Assembly (NCBI RefSeq): GCF_000373925.1
Contig: NZ_KB892763.1
Coordinates: 1 to 64,000 of the forward strand
DNA: 64,000 nt
Direction of reading: 5' to 3'
From: Actinopolymorpha alba DSM 45243
GTDB lineage: Bacteria > Actinomycetota > Actinomycetes > Propionibacteriales > Actinopolymorphaceae
Shown: piece by piece, positions 1-8,673 of the stretch
Layout of the letters: every line of letters begins with the position of its first letter
Numbering within the stretch: position 1 is the stretch's first letter
Program-made: the position numbers and the translations under genes
Notes under the pieces: model-generated
Told to the model about the DNA's origin: nothing
Seen by the model: the letters and a program-made list of their open reading frames with translations, nothing else
Database searches by the model: none

Positions 1-1995
1 TTGAACCTTGGAATTTTGGCACATGTCGACGCCGGTAAGACCAGCCTGACCGAGCGGCTGCTCTTCGGGGCCGGTGTCATCGACGAGATCGGCAGCGTCG
101 ACGACGGCAGCACCCAGACCGATTCGCTCGCTCTGGAACGCCAGCGCGGCATCACGATCAAGTCCGCCGTGGTGTCGTTCGTCATCAACGACGTCACGGT
201 CAACCTGATCGACACGCCCGGCCACCCCGACTTCATCGCCGAGGTGGAGCGGGTGTTGAGCGTGCTCGACGGCGCCGTCCTCGTCATTTCCGCCGTAGAA
301 GGCGTACAGGCGCAGACCCGCGTCCTGATGCGCACGCTCCAGCGGCTCAACATCCCCACACTGATCTTCGTGAACAAGATCGACCGCGGCGGCGCGGATG
401 ATGAGCGCACCTTGCTGGCGATCCGCGAGAAACTCACGCCCGTCATCATTCCCATGGGATCGACGCGTGAGCTTGGTTCGAAGCGCGCGGACTTCGTGCC
501 CTACCCTGCTGGCGATCCTGCGTTCACCGCGAGCGTGGCTGAGGTGCTCGCCGATCACGATGAGGCCTTCCTGGCCGCGTATGTCGAGGGTGAGGCGGGT
601 CTTTCGTACGACGACGTTCGGGGCGAACTCGCGCGCCAGGGCAGGCGGGCGCGGGTGCATCCGGTGTACTTCGGTTCAGCGATCGTCGGCTCGGGAGTGA
701 AAGCACTGATCTCCGGCCTTACGGAGTTCCTGCCGACAAGCCAGGGCGACGTCAACGGTTCCGCATCGGGCACGGTCTTCAAGGTCGAGCGCGATCCAGC
801 CGGCGAGAAGATCGCGTATGTCCGGATGTTCTCCGGGACCATCCGGGCGCGAGACCGCCTGCGTTTCGGGCAGGAGAGGGACGGCAAGGTCACCGCGATC
901 CGCGTTTTCGCGGACGGGACCGCCGTCCAGCGGAGATCGCTTCAGGCCGGCCACATCGGAAGAGTCTCGGGACTCAGCGATGTCCAGATCGGCGACACCA
1001 TCGCGCTACCGCGGGAGCCGTCGGATGGACAGGTGGATTGGGATTCGGAGACCCGTGGTGAACGATTCTTCGCCCCGCCGACCCTGGAGTCGGTTGTCGT
1101 TCCCGCCAATCCCGCTGACAAGGGCGCCTTGCACCTCGCGCTGACCCAACTGGCTGAGCAGGACCCGCTGATCAACCTTCGCCAGGACGACATCCGGCAG
1201 GAACTCTTCGTCTCCCTCTATGGCGAGGTGCAGAAGGAAGTCATCCAGGCAACGCTGGCTAACGACTTCGGCCTTGCGGTGACGTTCCGCGAGACCAGCA
1301 TGATCTGTGTCGAACGCCCGATCGGCACAGGTGCGGCCGTCGAACTCCTCGGCAAGGACGCCAACCCGTTCCTCGCGACGGTCGGGCTGCGCATCGAACC
1401 AGCCCCGATCAACACCGGCACGGAGTTCCGGCTGGACGTCAAGCACGAGTCGATTCCGCTCTATCGCTACAAGGCGATCGAGGAGTTCCGGAAGTCGCTG
1501 GAGGCCACCGTCAAGGAGACGTTGCACCAGGGGGTCCATGGGTGGGAGGTCATCGACTACGTGGTTACCCTGACGCATTCCGGCTATATGTCGCCGGAGA
1601 CCACCTCTGGAGACTTTCGCAAACTGGCGCCGCTGGTTCTGATGAGCGCCCTGAAAGAGGCTGGAACCATCGTGTGCGAGCCGATGCACGAGTTCGCCCT
1701 TGAGTTCCCGGCCGACACGCTCCCAGCCGTGTTGGCGGTACTCGCGAGGCTGCGTGCCCAGCCACAGACACCGGACGTCCGCGGCCGGGTCGGCACGCTC
1801 GAGGGTGAGATCCCGGCATCCCAGGTGTACGCCCTGCAACAACAGGTGCCGGGCGTCACCCGTGGCGAAGGCGTACTCGAAACCACCTTCCACCGCTACC
1901 AGCCGGTTCGCGGAGAGTTCCCCACCAGGCCCAGGACTGACCTCAATCCGCTCAACCGCAAGGAATACTTGCGGCATGTCCTGCGGGGAGTGTGA
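1..1995 (+). CDS. Tetracycline-resistance-type ribosomal protection GTPase (OtrA/TetM family), 5' end at window edge
   Basis: Translation-factor GTPase that would bind the ribosome and release tetracycline. The first 14 residues hold the P-loop (AHVDAGKTS, residues 7-15). RGIT is at 49-52, DTPGH at 71-75 and NKID at 125-128, followed by the EF-G-like domains that complete a ~664-residue protein, the normal family length. The first codon in the window is TTG. In Streptomyces OtrA the corresponding LNLGILAHVD is preceded by a few residues, so the true start probably lies just outside the window. The gene may be a chromosomal self-protection or housekeeping paralogue rather than acquired resistance. 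Convergent with the lipoprotein gene 21 bp downstream. Confidence 0.92.
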   Translation: MNLGILAHVDAGKTSLTERLLFGAGVIDEIGSVDDGSTQTDSLALERQRGITIKSAVVSFVINDVTVNLIDTPGHPDFIAEVERVLSVLDGAVLVISAVEGVQAQTRVLMRTLQRLNIPTLIFVNKIDRGGADDERTLLAIREKLTPVIIPMGSTRELGSKRADFVPYPAGDPAFTASVAEVLADHDEAFLAAYVEGEAGLSYDDVRGELARQGRRARVHPVYFGSAIVGSGVKALISGLTEFLPTSQGDVNGSASGTVFKVERDPAGEKIAYVRMFSGTIRARDRLRFGQERDGKVTAIRVFADGTAVQRRSLQAGHIGRVSGLSDVQIGDTIALPREPSDGQVDWDSETRGERFFAPPTLESVVVPANPADKGALHLALTQLAEQDPLINLRQDDIRQELFVSLYGEVQKEVIQATLANDFGLAVTFRETSMICVERPIGTGAAVELLGKDANPFLATVGLRIEPAPINTGTEFRLDVKHESIPLYRYKAIEEFRKSLEATVKETLHQGVHGWEVIDYVVTLTHSGYMSPETTSGDFRKLAPLVLMSALKEAGTIVCEPMHEFALEFPADTLPAVLAVLARLRAQPQTPDVRGRVGTLEGEIPASQVYALQQQVPGVTRGEGVLETTFHRYQPVRGEFPTRPRTDLNPLNRKEYLRHVLRGV

Positions 1996-2016
1996 ACCGC
2001 TGTTCGGGGGTTGAGG

Positions 2017-2898
2017 TTATCGCCGGAGGCAGGCGTCTGTCAGGAGGGTCACCCACCCGCGTTCCTCGCCGACAAAGGCGCCGGATCGATTGCAGGGCAC
2101 CCAGCTGTCACCATCGCGGTTGAGCAGGACCGTCCGCAATGGCAAACCGCGGGGTACGTCAACCGCGAACACGCCGTCCTTTTGCAGGTTGGGTCGACTG
2201 TCTTTGTATCTGGCGAGGTCTCGCTCGTCGATCACCCTGCCGTACCCGTCCTCGATCCGGATACGTAGCTCCCACCACCGGGTGTTGGATGATGGCTCGA
2301 AGGTGAGCATCAGCGGCGCCGTTTCCTTGGGCCAGGGTGGGAGCTTCAACTGGCCAGCCTCAGCGAGCCGGTAGGTCAGGTCGAGCCGGACATCGCCGCT
2401 TTCATCCAATGGGATGGTCAGCTTGTAGGTCCCCGCCGTGGCGGAGCCGGAATCAGTGGCGGGATAGAGCCTCACCTCGAGTAGGTGCGACTGCCCGGCT
2501 GAAATGTCGGTGACGTACTCGGCTGCGGAGCATGGATCGGTGTCAATCCGTTCCCCGTCAGCGGTCCACCCCTGCCCGCACACACCGGTCACGCCAAGCT
2601 CACCCTCACCCCCCGCGCGCTGTGCCGTGCCTTCGAACCGCGCCAGACCGGCGATCGACACCTCCGAGCCGGCATCGAGAAGTACGTGCGAGCTGAGCGG
2701 GTCGCCGTCGCGGAGGGTCCCCGCCGGAAGCGGTTGGACCCCCAGACCATCCGCACCTTGGATCTTCGCCGACGCCAGAAAGACGTCCAAACCTGCCCTG
2801 ACGGTTGTCGTACTCGAGCGTTCCGCGCCGCAACCGGCCGTGGCGACGGCGGTCGCGGCAAGGCCCAAGGCCAGGTGTATCCAGCGGATCCGCGACAT
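2017..2898 (-). CDS. Putative secreted lipoprotein, unknown function
   Basis: The product is 293 residues when started at the ATG at 2898, which has a GGGAG ribosome-binding site just upstream; the longer reading frame to 2979 lacks one. The N-terminus MSRIRW is followed by an Ala-rich hydrophobic stretch and the lipobox TAGC, so lipid attachment at Cys is likely, anchoring the protein outside the membrane. The rest is soluble and beta-rich in appearance, with Cys pairs and several Trp residues, and matches no family I recognise. Confidence is high that it is coding and exported, low for any function. Confidence 0.75.
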   Translation of the reverse strand: MSRIRWIHLALGLAATAVATAGCGAERSSTTTVRAGLDVFLASAKIQGADGLGVQPLPAGTLRDGDPLSSHVLLDAGSEVSIAGLARFEGTAQRAGGEGELGVTGVCGQGWTADGERIDTDPCSAAEYVTDISAGQSHLLEVRLYPATDSGSATAGTYKLTIPLDESGDVRLDLTYRLAEAGQLKLPPWPKETAPLMLTFEPSSNTRWWELRIRIEDGYGRVIDERDLARYKDSRPNLQKDGVFAVDVPRGLPLRTVLLNRDGDSWVPCNRSGAFVGEERGWVTLLTDACLRR

Positions 2899-3056
2899 GA
2901 GAACTCCCACCCCACGCGCCAGTGCCTGGTGACAGTCCAGGATTGCCATGAACGTACGGCGGCCGGCTGGCCGGGTCAACTGCGCGAAGAGCGTGAAGAC
3001 CGCGGGGTGTTAGAGGCCCTGGCAGCCTTCATGATGATGCTGCACCCGGTGTGCTT

Positions 3057-3635
3057 TCAGCGGTGGGCCGCCTTCCGTAGGTAGCCGAGCAGGTCATCAA
3101 CGAGATCGTCGGCGCTGGCATTGCCCTTTCCTCCGGCCGCGAGATGCCCGGCGAAGGCGAGGTCGGCGGCCCCGTGCGCGAGTGCGCGGATCAGGGAGGC
3201 AAGGCGTACCGGATCGCCGGCGGGCAGCGCGCCGGCCTCCTGCGTGGCGGCGACGATGGTGATGAGCGTGGTCTGGGCGCGGTGCGCGGCGACGTGGAGC
3301 TCCTCTGAGTCGATGGTCCATCGACCGAAGATCAACTTGAAGCGCGCCGGGTATTGAAGTGCCCACGCGACATAGTGGTGCATCGCCGCCCGCAATGCGG
3401 CTTCCGGCGACCGTTTCCGCTTCATCGCCGAGGTGAGCGCGGCATTCCGCTGTTCGAGTTCGCTGGCGGCGATCGCGGCGAGCAGCGTCTCCTTGCTGGC
3501 GAAGTGTTTGTACGGGGCGTTGTGGGATACGCCTGCCAGCCGGCCGACCTCTCGCAGCGTCACAGCCTCCACGCCGCCTTCGTCCAGGAGTTGTGCGGCT
3601 ACCTCGATCAGTCGCTCACGGGTTCCTTGCACCAC
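3057..3635 (-). CDS. TetR-family transcriptional repressor
   Basis: A 192-residue protein with the TetR N-terminal helix-turn-helix (residues ~8-52, TLREVGRLAGVSHNAPYKHF region) and an all-helical C-terminal ligand domain. It starts at a GTG. It is divergent from the short-chain dehydrogenase gene at 3715, and the 79-bp gap carries two identical palindromes, the expected arrangement for a repressor controlling itself and its neighbour. The ligand is not predictable; the SDR partner suggests a small lipophilic molecule. Confidence 0.88.
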   Translation of the reverse strand: MVQGTRERLIEVAAQLLDEGGVEAVTLREVGRLAGVSHNAPYKHFASKETLLAAIAASELEQRNAALTSAMKRKRSPEAALRAAMHHYVAWALQYPARFKLIFGRWTIDSEELHVAAHRAQTTLITIVAATQEAGALPAGDPVRLASLIRALAHGAADLAFAGHLAAGGKGNASADDLVDDLLGYLRKAAHR

Positions 3636-3655
3636 CTGCTCATCGTAGCCGCGGG

Positions 3656-3698
3656 GTTGACGCCGTCAACCGCACCTGCCTAAGTTGACGCCGTCAAC
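3656..3698. promoter_or_regulatory. Twin palindromic operator, probable TetR binding site
   Basis: The 15-bp palindrome GTTGACGCCGTCAAC occurs twice, at 3656-3670 and 3684-3698, 28 bp apart start to start. The first copy extends to a 17-bp palindrome (3655-3671). They fill the gap between the divergent TetR and SDR genes. The TTGACG in the first copy could serve as a -35 element for the SDR gene, with TAAGTT at 3681-3686 as a weak -10 (18-bp spacer), which would place operators directly over the promoter. Confidence 0.8.
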
Positions 3699-3714
3699 CT
3701 AGAGAGGGGCGGTT

Positions 3715-4611
3715 ATGAATCAAGGAAAGCTGGCCGTCGTCACCGGAGCGTCATCCGGCATCGGAGAAGCCATCGCCCGCCGGCTGGCGGCTGACGGGGT
3801 GACCGTCGTCATGGTCGGCCGCAGCGAGGAACGCCTGGCTCAGGCGCGACAGCGCATTCTCGCCGCCGCCCCGGATGCCGACCTCCGACTTGAACGCGCG
3901 GACCTGTCCCTGCTCGCGGAGGTGCGGGAACTCGCGAGCCGCCTCGTCAACAGTCCCTTGCCCGACATCGTGATCAGTAACGCGGCGGTCATCGCGGATC
4001 TCGGGGACGCCACATCCGAAGGACTGCAGCGCACCGTGGCGACGAATCACCTTGCGCCCTATCTGCTCCTTCGCACGCTGGTCGAACCCATCGGTCAGCG
4101 CCCCGCGAGGTTCGTCGTCGTGGGCGCGGACCCGCGAGCGCTCGCCAGGGCGCCGGTCGATCTGGACGACCTGGAATGCCGGACCGGGCGTGGGCTGGGA
4201 GTCCTGCCGAGCTTCCGTCCGTTCGCGGTGTACGGACGCACGAAGAACATGAACGCAATGTTCGTCTACGCGCTCGCCCGGCGGCTCGAGGGCACGCGGA
4301 TCACTGTGAACGGCGTACATCCAGGCATCGTCAAGGGTGGCCATCTCGGGCAGGGCACCGCCCGTGGAGCGTTGAAGCTCTTCAGCGCCGTGCTGGAGCG
4401 CAGTCCGTTCACTCTCGGCGCGGACGCCGGGGCGGATACGCCGGTGTGGTTGGCAACGTCGCCGGACGTCGAAGGCGTCACGGGGCGGTTCTTCGTCGAA
4501 CGAACGCAGGTCGCGACCGCGCCGCACACCACCGACGGCACGCGCTGCGATCGGCTATGGGACGAAAGCGCCCGCCTGGTCGGTCTCACTTCCGCGCTTC
4601 TGCGTCCATAA
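3715..4611 (+). CDS. Short-chain dehydrogenase/reductase, atypical active site
   Basis: A 298-residue Rossmann-fold oxidoreductase. The NAD(P)-binding motif TGASSGIG is at residues 10-17, NAA at 89-91 and the catalytic YxxxK pair at Tyr173/Lys177. The layout resembles retinol-dehydrogenase-like SDRs. The strand that normally carries the catalytic Ser reads VVVGADPRA (134-142), with Gly/Ala where Ser is expected, so the tetrad may be incomplete. The start has a good AGAGAGGGG site at 3701-3709. Regulation is probably by the divergent TetR gene. The next gene begins 9 bp after the stop, so the two may be cotranscribed. Confidence 0.88.
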   Translation: MNQGKLAVVTGASSGIGEAIARRLAADGVTVVMVGRSEERLAQARQRILAAAPDADLRLERADLSLLAEVRELASRLVNSPLPDIVISNAAVIADLGDATSEGLQRTVATNHLAPYLLLRTLVEPIGQRPARFVVVGADPRALARAPVDLDDLECRTGRGLGVLPSFRPFAVYGRTKNMNAMFVYALARRLEGTRITVNGVHPGIVKGGHLGQGTARGALKLFSAVLERSPFTLGADAGADTPVWLATSPDVEGVTGRFFVERTQVATAPHTTDGTRCDRLWDESARLVGLTSALLRP

Positions 4612-4620
4612 AATAGCGGA

Positions 4621-5208
4621 ATGCCCACCATTACGTACCTCGTCGGACCGCCAGCCAGTGGCAAGCGGACCATCGGTCAGGAGCTGGCGGCCATGACCGG
4701 AGCTGCCCTGATCGACAATCACCTCATCAATGATCCAATCTTCACGGCGTACGGTGCCGACGGGCGTACTCCCTTGCCTGGCAGGATCTGGGACCAGGTG
4801 GCACAGGTCCGTGAGGCGACAATGGCGGCAGTGTTACGAGCGGCCCCAACGGCGAGCCACATTTTCACCAACTACCTCAGTGACGATCCGTCCGAGGCGC
4901 ACTTCCTGCACCAGCTTCGGGCTGTTGCGGAGGAGCGGCAGGCCCGCTTCTTACCGGTGTGGCTGACCTGCCCGGAGGAAGAGTTGGTGCGCCGGGTCGC
5001 GTTGCCGGCAAGGGCGGAGCGGCTGAAAATGCGCGACCCTGATGGCCTCCGTGAACTTCTACGCACCAAGGGCGTGCTGCCTGCACCCGCGGACGCACTT
5101 GTCCTCGATACCTTCACAATGTCGCCTCACGAGGCCGCCAAGCGCATCGTTTCCTCGGAATCCAGCGGCCTTGGAAGCCAGCATCATCTCGACCCCTCGC
5201 CAAGGTGA
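4621..5208 (+). CDS. P-loop kinase-like NTPase
   Basis: A 195-residue protein with Walker A motif GPPASGKRT at residues 9-17 and the overall shape of small AAA/shikimate-kinase-like proteins that phosphorylate a small molecule. DNHLINDP follows the P-loop at the usual place of the substrate-binding Asp. Basic residues in the RRVALPARAERLKMRDP region could form the lid. The closest named class is ATP-binding proteins annotated as nucleoside/chloramphenicol-phosphotransferase-like kinases; the substrate is unknown. It follows the SDR gene by 9 bp. Confidence 0.75.
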   Translation: MPTITYLVGPPASGKRTIGQELAAMTGAALIDNHLINDPIFTAYGADGRTPLPGRIWDQVAQVREATMAAVLRAAPTASHIFTNYLSDDPSEAHFLHQLRAVAEERQARFLPVWLTCPEEELVRRVALPARAERLKMRDPDGLRELLRTKGVLPAPADALVLDTFTMSPHEAAKRIVSSESSGLGSQHHLDPSPR

Positions 5209-5416
5209 TGCTCCGGCGTCTCAGCCTTGTTGACCGCCCTCGAACACCCCAACCGGGCAGGCCACACCTGTACCTGCTGTCGTTTCCGTACAAGACGGCT
5301 GCGGTGGCCGCGTCCTAGAATGGGCGCGATGCCCCGCTACAGTGCGTTGGCGGGGCTGCGGCTCGCTTGTCGATCTGCCGGGCGATCACTTCGCCTGACT
5401 ATGAGGAGAACACCAC

Positions 5417-5995
5417 ATGCGTGATCTGGTCTATACCGCGTTCATGTCGCTCGACGGCGTCGTGGATTCCCCGGGCGGTGGGCCGGGGGAGGAGCACCGC
5501 AGCGGTGGCTGGGTGGTCAAGGACATCGAATTCCTGCCCGAGGCCTTCTCGCTCAAGGGCGAGGAACTCGCGGATACGACGGCGCTGATGTTCGGTCGGC
5601 GGAGCTACGAGATGTTCGCGCCGGTCTGGCGCGACTCGGAGGACCACGCGGCCTACAAGGAGCTGCCAAAGTACGTGGTCTCGACCACGCTGCCCGACGA
5701 TGCCCTCGTCGAGGGATGGGGTCCGACGACGATCCTGCGCTCGACCGACGACGTCCTCGAGGTCAAGAAGAGCGAGGGTGGCGCGATCTTCATCCATGGG
5801 AGTGCGGAGCTCGCCCGACGTCTGTCGGACGCGGGCCTGATCGACCGCTACAACCTGCTCGTCTTCCCGGTGCTGCTCGGAGCCGGGAAGAGCCTGTTCA
5901 GCGAGGCGGACAAAGACAAGCAGGCGCTGAGCCTTCGGGACTCTGTGGCCTACCCGAACGGCATCGTCAAGCTGATCTACGACGTCGTCGGCTGA
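5417..5995 (+). CDS. Dihydrofolate reductase family protein (RibD C-terminal-like)
   Basis: A 192-residue protein with the N-terminal pattern of the YwjB/RibD-C-like family (YTAFMSLDGVVD), the GRRSYEMF motif near residue 60, FIHGSAELARRL near 120, and the C-terminal LVFPVLLGAGKSLF. Members bind NADPH; true folate activity is not implied. GAGGAG precedes the ATG by a normal spacing. Its last 19 bp overlap the 3' end of the convergent AraC-type gene. Confidence 0.88.
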   Translation: MRDLVYTAFMSLDGVVDSPGGGPGEEHRSGGWVVKDIEFLPEAFSLKGEELADTTALMFGRRSYEMFAPVWRDSEDHAAYKELPKYVVSTTLPDDALVEGWGPTTILRSTDDVLEVKKSEGGAIFIHGSAELARRLSDAGLIDRYNLLVFPVLLGAGKSLFSEADKDKQALSLRDSVAYPNGIVKLIYDVVG

Positions 5996-6687
5996 GCCAG
6001 GTCCAGACCGATCGCACCGCCGGTGCCGTCGCGGAGTTGACGCGCCGTACGCCCGACATACCGGCGCAGCGAACGGGCCAGGTGCGGCGCATCGAAGTAC
6101 TCGAGCCTGGAGACGACGTCGGTGACCGGGATTCCGGCGGCCAGGAGCGCCGAGGCCTTGCGTGCGCGCTCGATCTGCCGTGCGGCCCCCTGGGTGAGCC
6201 CGGTTGCCGCTCGGAACCGGCGTTCGACGGTGCGTGCCGAGATCGCTGGACGGTGACCCCGGAGGACCTCGGTGACGAGCGGGCAACGGACGACTACTCC
6301 GGAGCGGACGAGACGGTCGACCAGGGCCTCGGCGTCGTCGGGGCCGGGCGTCTCCAAGCGGACGCCGTCCAGCCGAAAGTTCCTACGCGTCACGTCGGGG
6401 AGTTCGACGCCCCCGTCGACCAGGGCTGGTGTGGGCACGGCCCGGAGCGACGTGCCCAGGGCGAACTCGATGCCGACGAACGTCGCGCCCTCCGGCACCG
6501 GCGCGGTGGCGGTCCTGGTCCCGGGGCCGGTGATGCTCGTATACGCCCTGCCCTCGCGTTCCCAGAACACCAGGCCCCAGTGCACCCCCGCGACGGAGGT
6601 CATCTCCGCGACCTGCTCGCTCGTGCAGGTCCACACGCTGTCGACCCACGGTGAGTCGGATGCGCGAGTCTCGAGCCGAAGTCCCAC
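5977..6687 (-). CDS. AraC-type helix-turn-helix regulator
   Basis: A 236-residue protein started at GTG. The last ~90 residues form an AraC-type DNA-binding domain (ISARTVERRFRAATGLTQGA, then the second helix-turn-helix with RLEYFDAPHLARSLRRYVG). The N-terminal ~130 residues are a sensing domain with no recognised ligand. The gene ends inside the 3' end of the DHFR-family gene on the other strand (19-bp overlap), so the two messages are antisense at their tails. Confidence 0.85.
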   Translation of the reverse strand: MGLRLETRASDSPWVDSVWTCTSEQVAEMTSVAGVHWGLVFWEREGRAYTSITGPGTRTATAPVPEGATFVGIEFALGTSLRAVPTPALVDGGVELPDVTRRNFRLDGVRLETPGPDDAEALVDRLVRSGVVVRCPLVTEVLRGHRPAISARTVERRFRAATGLTQGAARQIERARKASALLAAGIPVTDVVSRLEYFDAPHLARSLRRYVGRTARQLRDGTGGAIGLDLAQPTTS

Positions 6688-6769
6688 GGGCGAAGAATAC
6701 GCGCTGCACCAGCCAGTGAATGACGGTGACCTGCCGAGGGCTTGGGTAGGTCAGTCGTCCTACTCGGAC

Positions 6770-7082
6770 GTGACCAGGCCGACGGGATCTGGCCGGCAAG
6801 GTAGTTCAGGTCGTTGGCCAGTCGGAGGCTGAAGACGTCGATGCCAGCGAGGTCTGCGGTGCCGCCAGACTCGCGATAGGCCCTGACGGTCTGCTTCACC
6901 CCGCCCGTATCCACGGTGTTGTTGTGGGTATGCCATGTCCACAGCTGTGCAGCTAGTTCGCGGCAGGGGCTGATTGGGCCTGCCTCGTCCCAGTCGATCA
7001 ACGTCCGCGCGCCGGATGCCGGGTCGACCATGATGTTGACTGGCTGCACGTCGCGGTGGCTGCAGAGCCCCGTAAGCGGGAG
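6770..7082 (-). pseudogene. Aminoglycoside/choline phosphotransferase-like remnant
   Basis: Reading leftwards from 7082 the frame gives GLCSHRDVQPVNIMVD and then TLIDWDEAGP. These match the catalytic loop (HxDxxxxN) and the metal-binding Asp motif of aminoglycoside phosphotransferase-fold kinases, followed by ~55 plausible residues to LAGQIPSAW. The N-terminal kinase lobe is missing: a TGA lies at 7083-7085 and the neighbouring gene ends at 7087. After about position 6770 the frame loses family character. It is most likely a truncated gene. A tiny expressed protein from the internal GTG (7049) is possible but would lack the ATP-binding lobe. Confidence 0.6.
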
Positions 7083-7086
7083 TCAC

Positions 7087-7641
7087 CTACCTCGAGTCGT
7101 CCGAAGCCAGATCCCCGAGCCGACGCATCAGCGTCTGAAGTCCTTCTCTGTGGTGACGGCGTAGCTCCCGGACGGTCTTCATAAACGTTCCCTGAGGCAA
7201 ATCAATCCAGAACTCCTGTGTGAGGCGGCATGCCTCGGATCCGAGTGGTTCGAGGGTGAGTACGCTCCAACTCGGATACGCCTCCATGAGACTCCGAGCA
7301 ACCGCACGTCGCCCAGGCTCAAGCTCAACTACCTCCAGCATCGACCCCCAGCGTCGGCCGTCCTCGCGCTTATTAACGAAAACCTGAATCTCGCCGACAC
7401 CTTTGACTGGCGTACCTGGGAAGATGCCAGCCATCTCCACGGCCTCATCGATGGCCAACTGGCTCGCCGGGTCCCACATGAACTGCCAGGCGTCCGATAC
7501 AGAGCGTGACAGTTCAACGGACGCCGACTCCTTCAGACGCGTAGGTCGAGCTGTGACCCTGCCAACGCCGACCCAAGAGCGGGTGGGAACGGCAGGTGGG
7601 GTGATGATCCATCGAAGGCCGCGCCAGACGCGAGAAAGCAC
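7087..7641 (-). CDS. SRPBCC/START-like domain protein
   Basis: A 184-residue frame beginning at GTG. From about residue 38 it has the pattern of polyketide-cyclase/START-type proteins: SVELSRSVSDAWQFMWDP at the start, then beta-strand-rich sequence and a long C-terminal helix (REGLQTLMRRLGDLA). Such proteins bind hydrophobic ligands; none is specified here. The first ~35 residues are Arg/Trp-rich and may not be translated, so a later start is possible. It lies 4 bp upstream of the phosphotransferase remnant on the same strand. Confidence 0.7.
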   Translation of the reverse strand: MLSRVWRGLRWIITPPAVPTRSWVGVGRVTARPTRLKESASVELSRSVSDAWQFMWDPASQLAIDEAVEMAGIFPGTPVKGVGEIQVFVNKREDGRRWGSMLEVVELEPGRRAVARSLMEAYPSWSVLTLEPLGSEACRLTQEFWIDLPQGTFMKTVRELRRHHREGLQTLMRRLGDLASDDSR

Positions 7642-8078
7642 GGGCGGATTATGTCAGTTCCAACGGGCACCAGGTTGGCGACCAGCGGAGTGCAGACGAC
7701 CAGCTCGTGATCGAACTACCTCTACGGATAAGAAGGTCGGCGTGCCCCCTGCATGCCCCACGCCGGAACCGATCATGGTCCGTAGCGGTCAATGACGGTC
7801 ACGACAGCCGGGCTGAGACGCCGGGGCGATCCACGCTCAGCGCAGCGTGCGAGCCCGAGGTTCCTTTGCAAGGCAGGGGTGTGGCGTGCGTCCCGCGTGC
7901 AACAAGAGGTGATTCACTCGTGAGAGTGGTAGTACCGAGCTTGTAGCGCAGTACACCGGTGGGACATCCGGTGTGTCTGTTCGTGCACTGAGTCCACAGG
8001 AGCTCGTTCTCACCAGAGCGCGGCGCCGAAGGCGGTCATGACTGCATCAGACAGGCGGCATCGAAGACCGACGCAGGT
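7642..8078. other. Intergenic region without recognised gene
   Basis: This 437-bp gap separates divergent genes. I find no frame with family similarity. A 7-bp stem ACACCGG/CCGGTGT with an 8-nt loop lies at 7953-7974, and a 5-bp stem at 7915-7928. Promoters for both flanking genes should lie here but no clear -35/-10 pair was found. Confidence 0.4.
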
Positions 8079-8609
8079 ATGATCCGCCGGATGGCAACTA
8101 TCGAGCCGCCTGACGGTCACTGGAGCCTGAACCTGCCGCGCAAGCGCGAAGCGTCGGGTGCGTTGTTCTTCGACTCGGCCGGCCGCGTGCTCGTGGTCAA
8201 GCCGACCTACCGTGACGGGTGGGCCTACCCCGGCGGTGTAGTCGAGGTCAATGAGCCTCCGTACGCTGCCGCAGCCCGCGAGGTCAAGGAAGAACTCGGC
8301 CTGACTCGGTCGCTCGGCAGGCTGCTCGTTGTGGATTGGGAACCCCGCACCGAGACCATTCCCATCGAAGGGCTGATGACCGTGTTCGACGGCGGAGTTC
8401 TCACCCCACAAGAGATCTCGTCGATCAGACTTCAGGAAAGTGAACTTGGCGAGTTCGACTTCTGGACAATTGAGCAGGTCCGCGAAATGCGTCCGGCGCT
8501 CCACGCGCGCAGGATCAGTGCTGCCATGCAGGCCAGGGAAACAGGCATCGTCGCCTATCTGGAGAACGGATACCCGCCCGTCTCGTCGGGCAGGAGCTTC
8601 ATGGCGTGA
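8079..8609 (+). CDS. Nudix hydrolase
   Basis: A 176-residue pyrophosphohydrolase. The Nudix box is complete at residues 52-74 (GGVVEV, five residues on from the first Gly to Glu57, then REVKEELG with Arg67, Glu68, Glu71 and Glu72). It would cleave a nucleoside diphosphate linked to another moiety; the substrate is not predictable. The start may be ATG 8079 or the in-frame ATG at 8091; neither has a strong ribosome-binding site. The C-terminal tail after residue 160 is short and unremarkable. Confidence 0.88.
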   Translation: MIRRMATIEPPDGHWSLNLPRKREASGALFFDSAGRVLVVKPTYRDGWAYPGGVVEVNEPPYAAAAREVKEELGLTRSLGRLLVVDWEPRTETIPIEGLMTVFDGGVLTPQEISSIRLQESELGEFDFWTIEQVREMRPALHARRISAAMQARETGIVAYLENGYPPVSSGRSFMA

Positions 8610-8620
8610 TCTTTGATCTG

Positions 8621-8641
8621 TACGGTTCGTGTCGGACCGTA
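8621..8641 (+). terminator. Small hairpin after the Nudix gene
   Basis: TACGGT and ACCGTA pair around a 9-nt loop 11 bp after the Nudix stop. There is no T tract. The position suggests a weak terminator between convergent genes. Confidence 0.35.
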
Positions 8642-8673
8642 AACCCGCCGGGTGATCATTTGCCAGACAGGCT

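Noticed and set aside
1006-1977. A 323-codon minus-strand open frame inside the tetracycline-protection gene
   Set aside because: Lies fully opposite a gene with complete GTPase motifs and has no recognisable domain.
7931-7995. tRNA-like look (TAGCGCAG and a GTTCG nearby)
   Set aside because: No acceptor stem, no anticodon arm and no proper T-arm could be paired.
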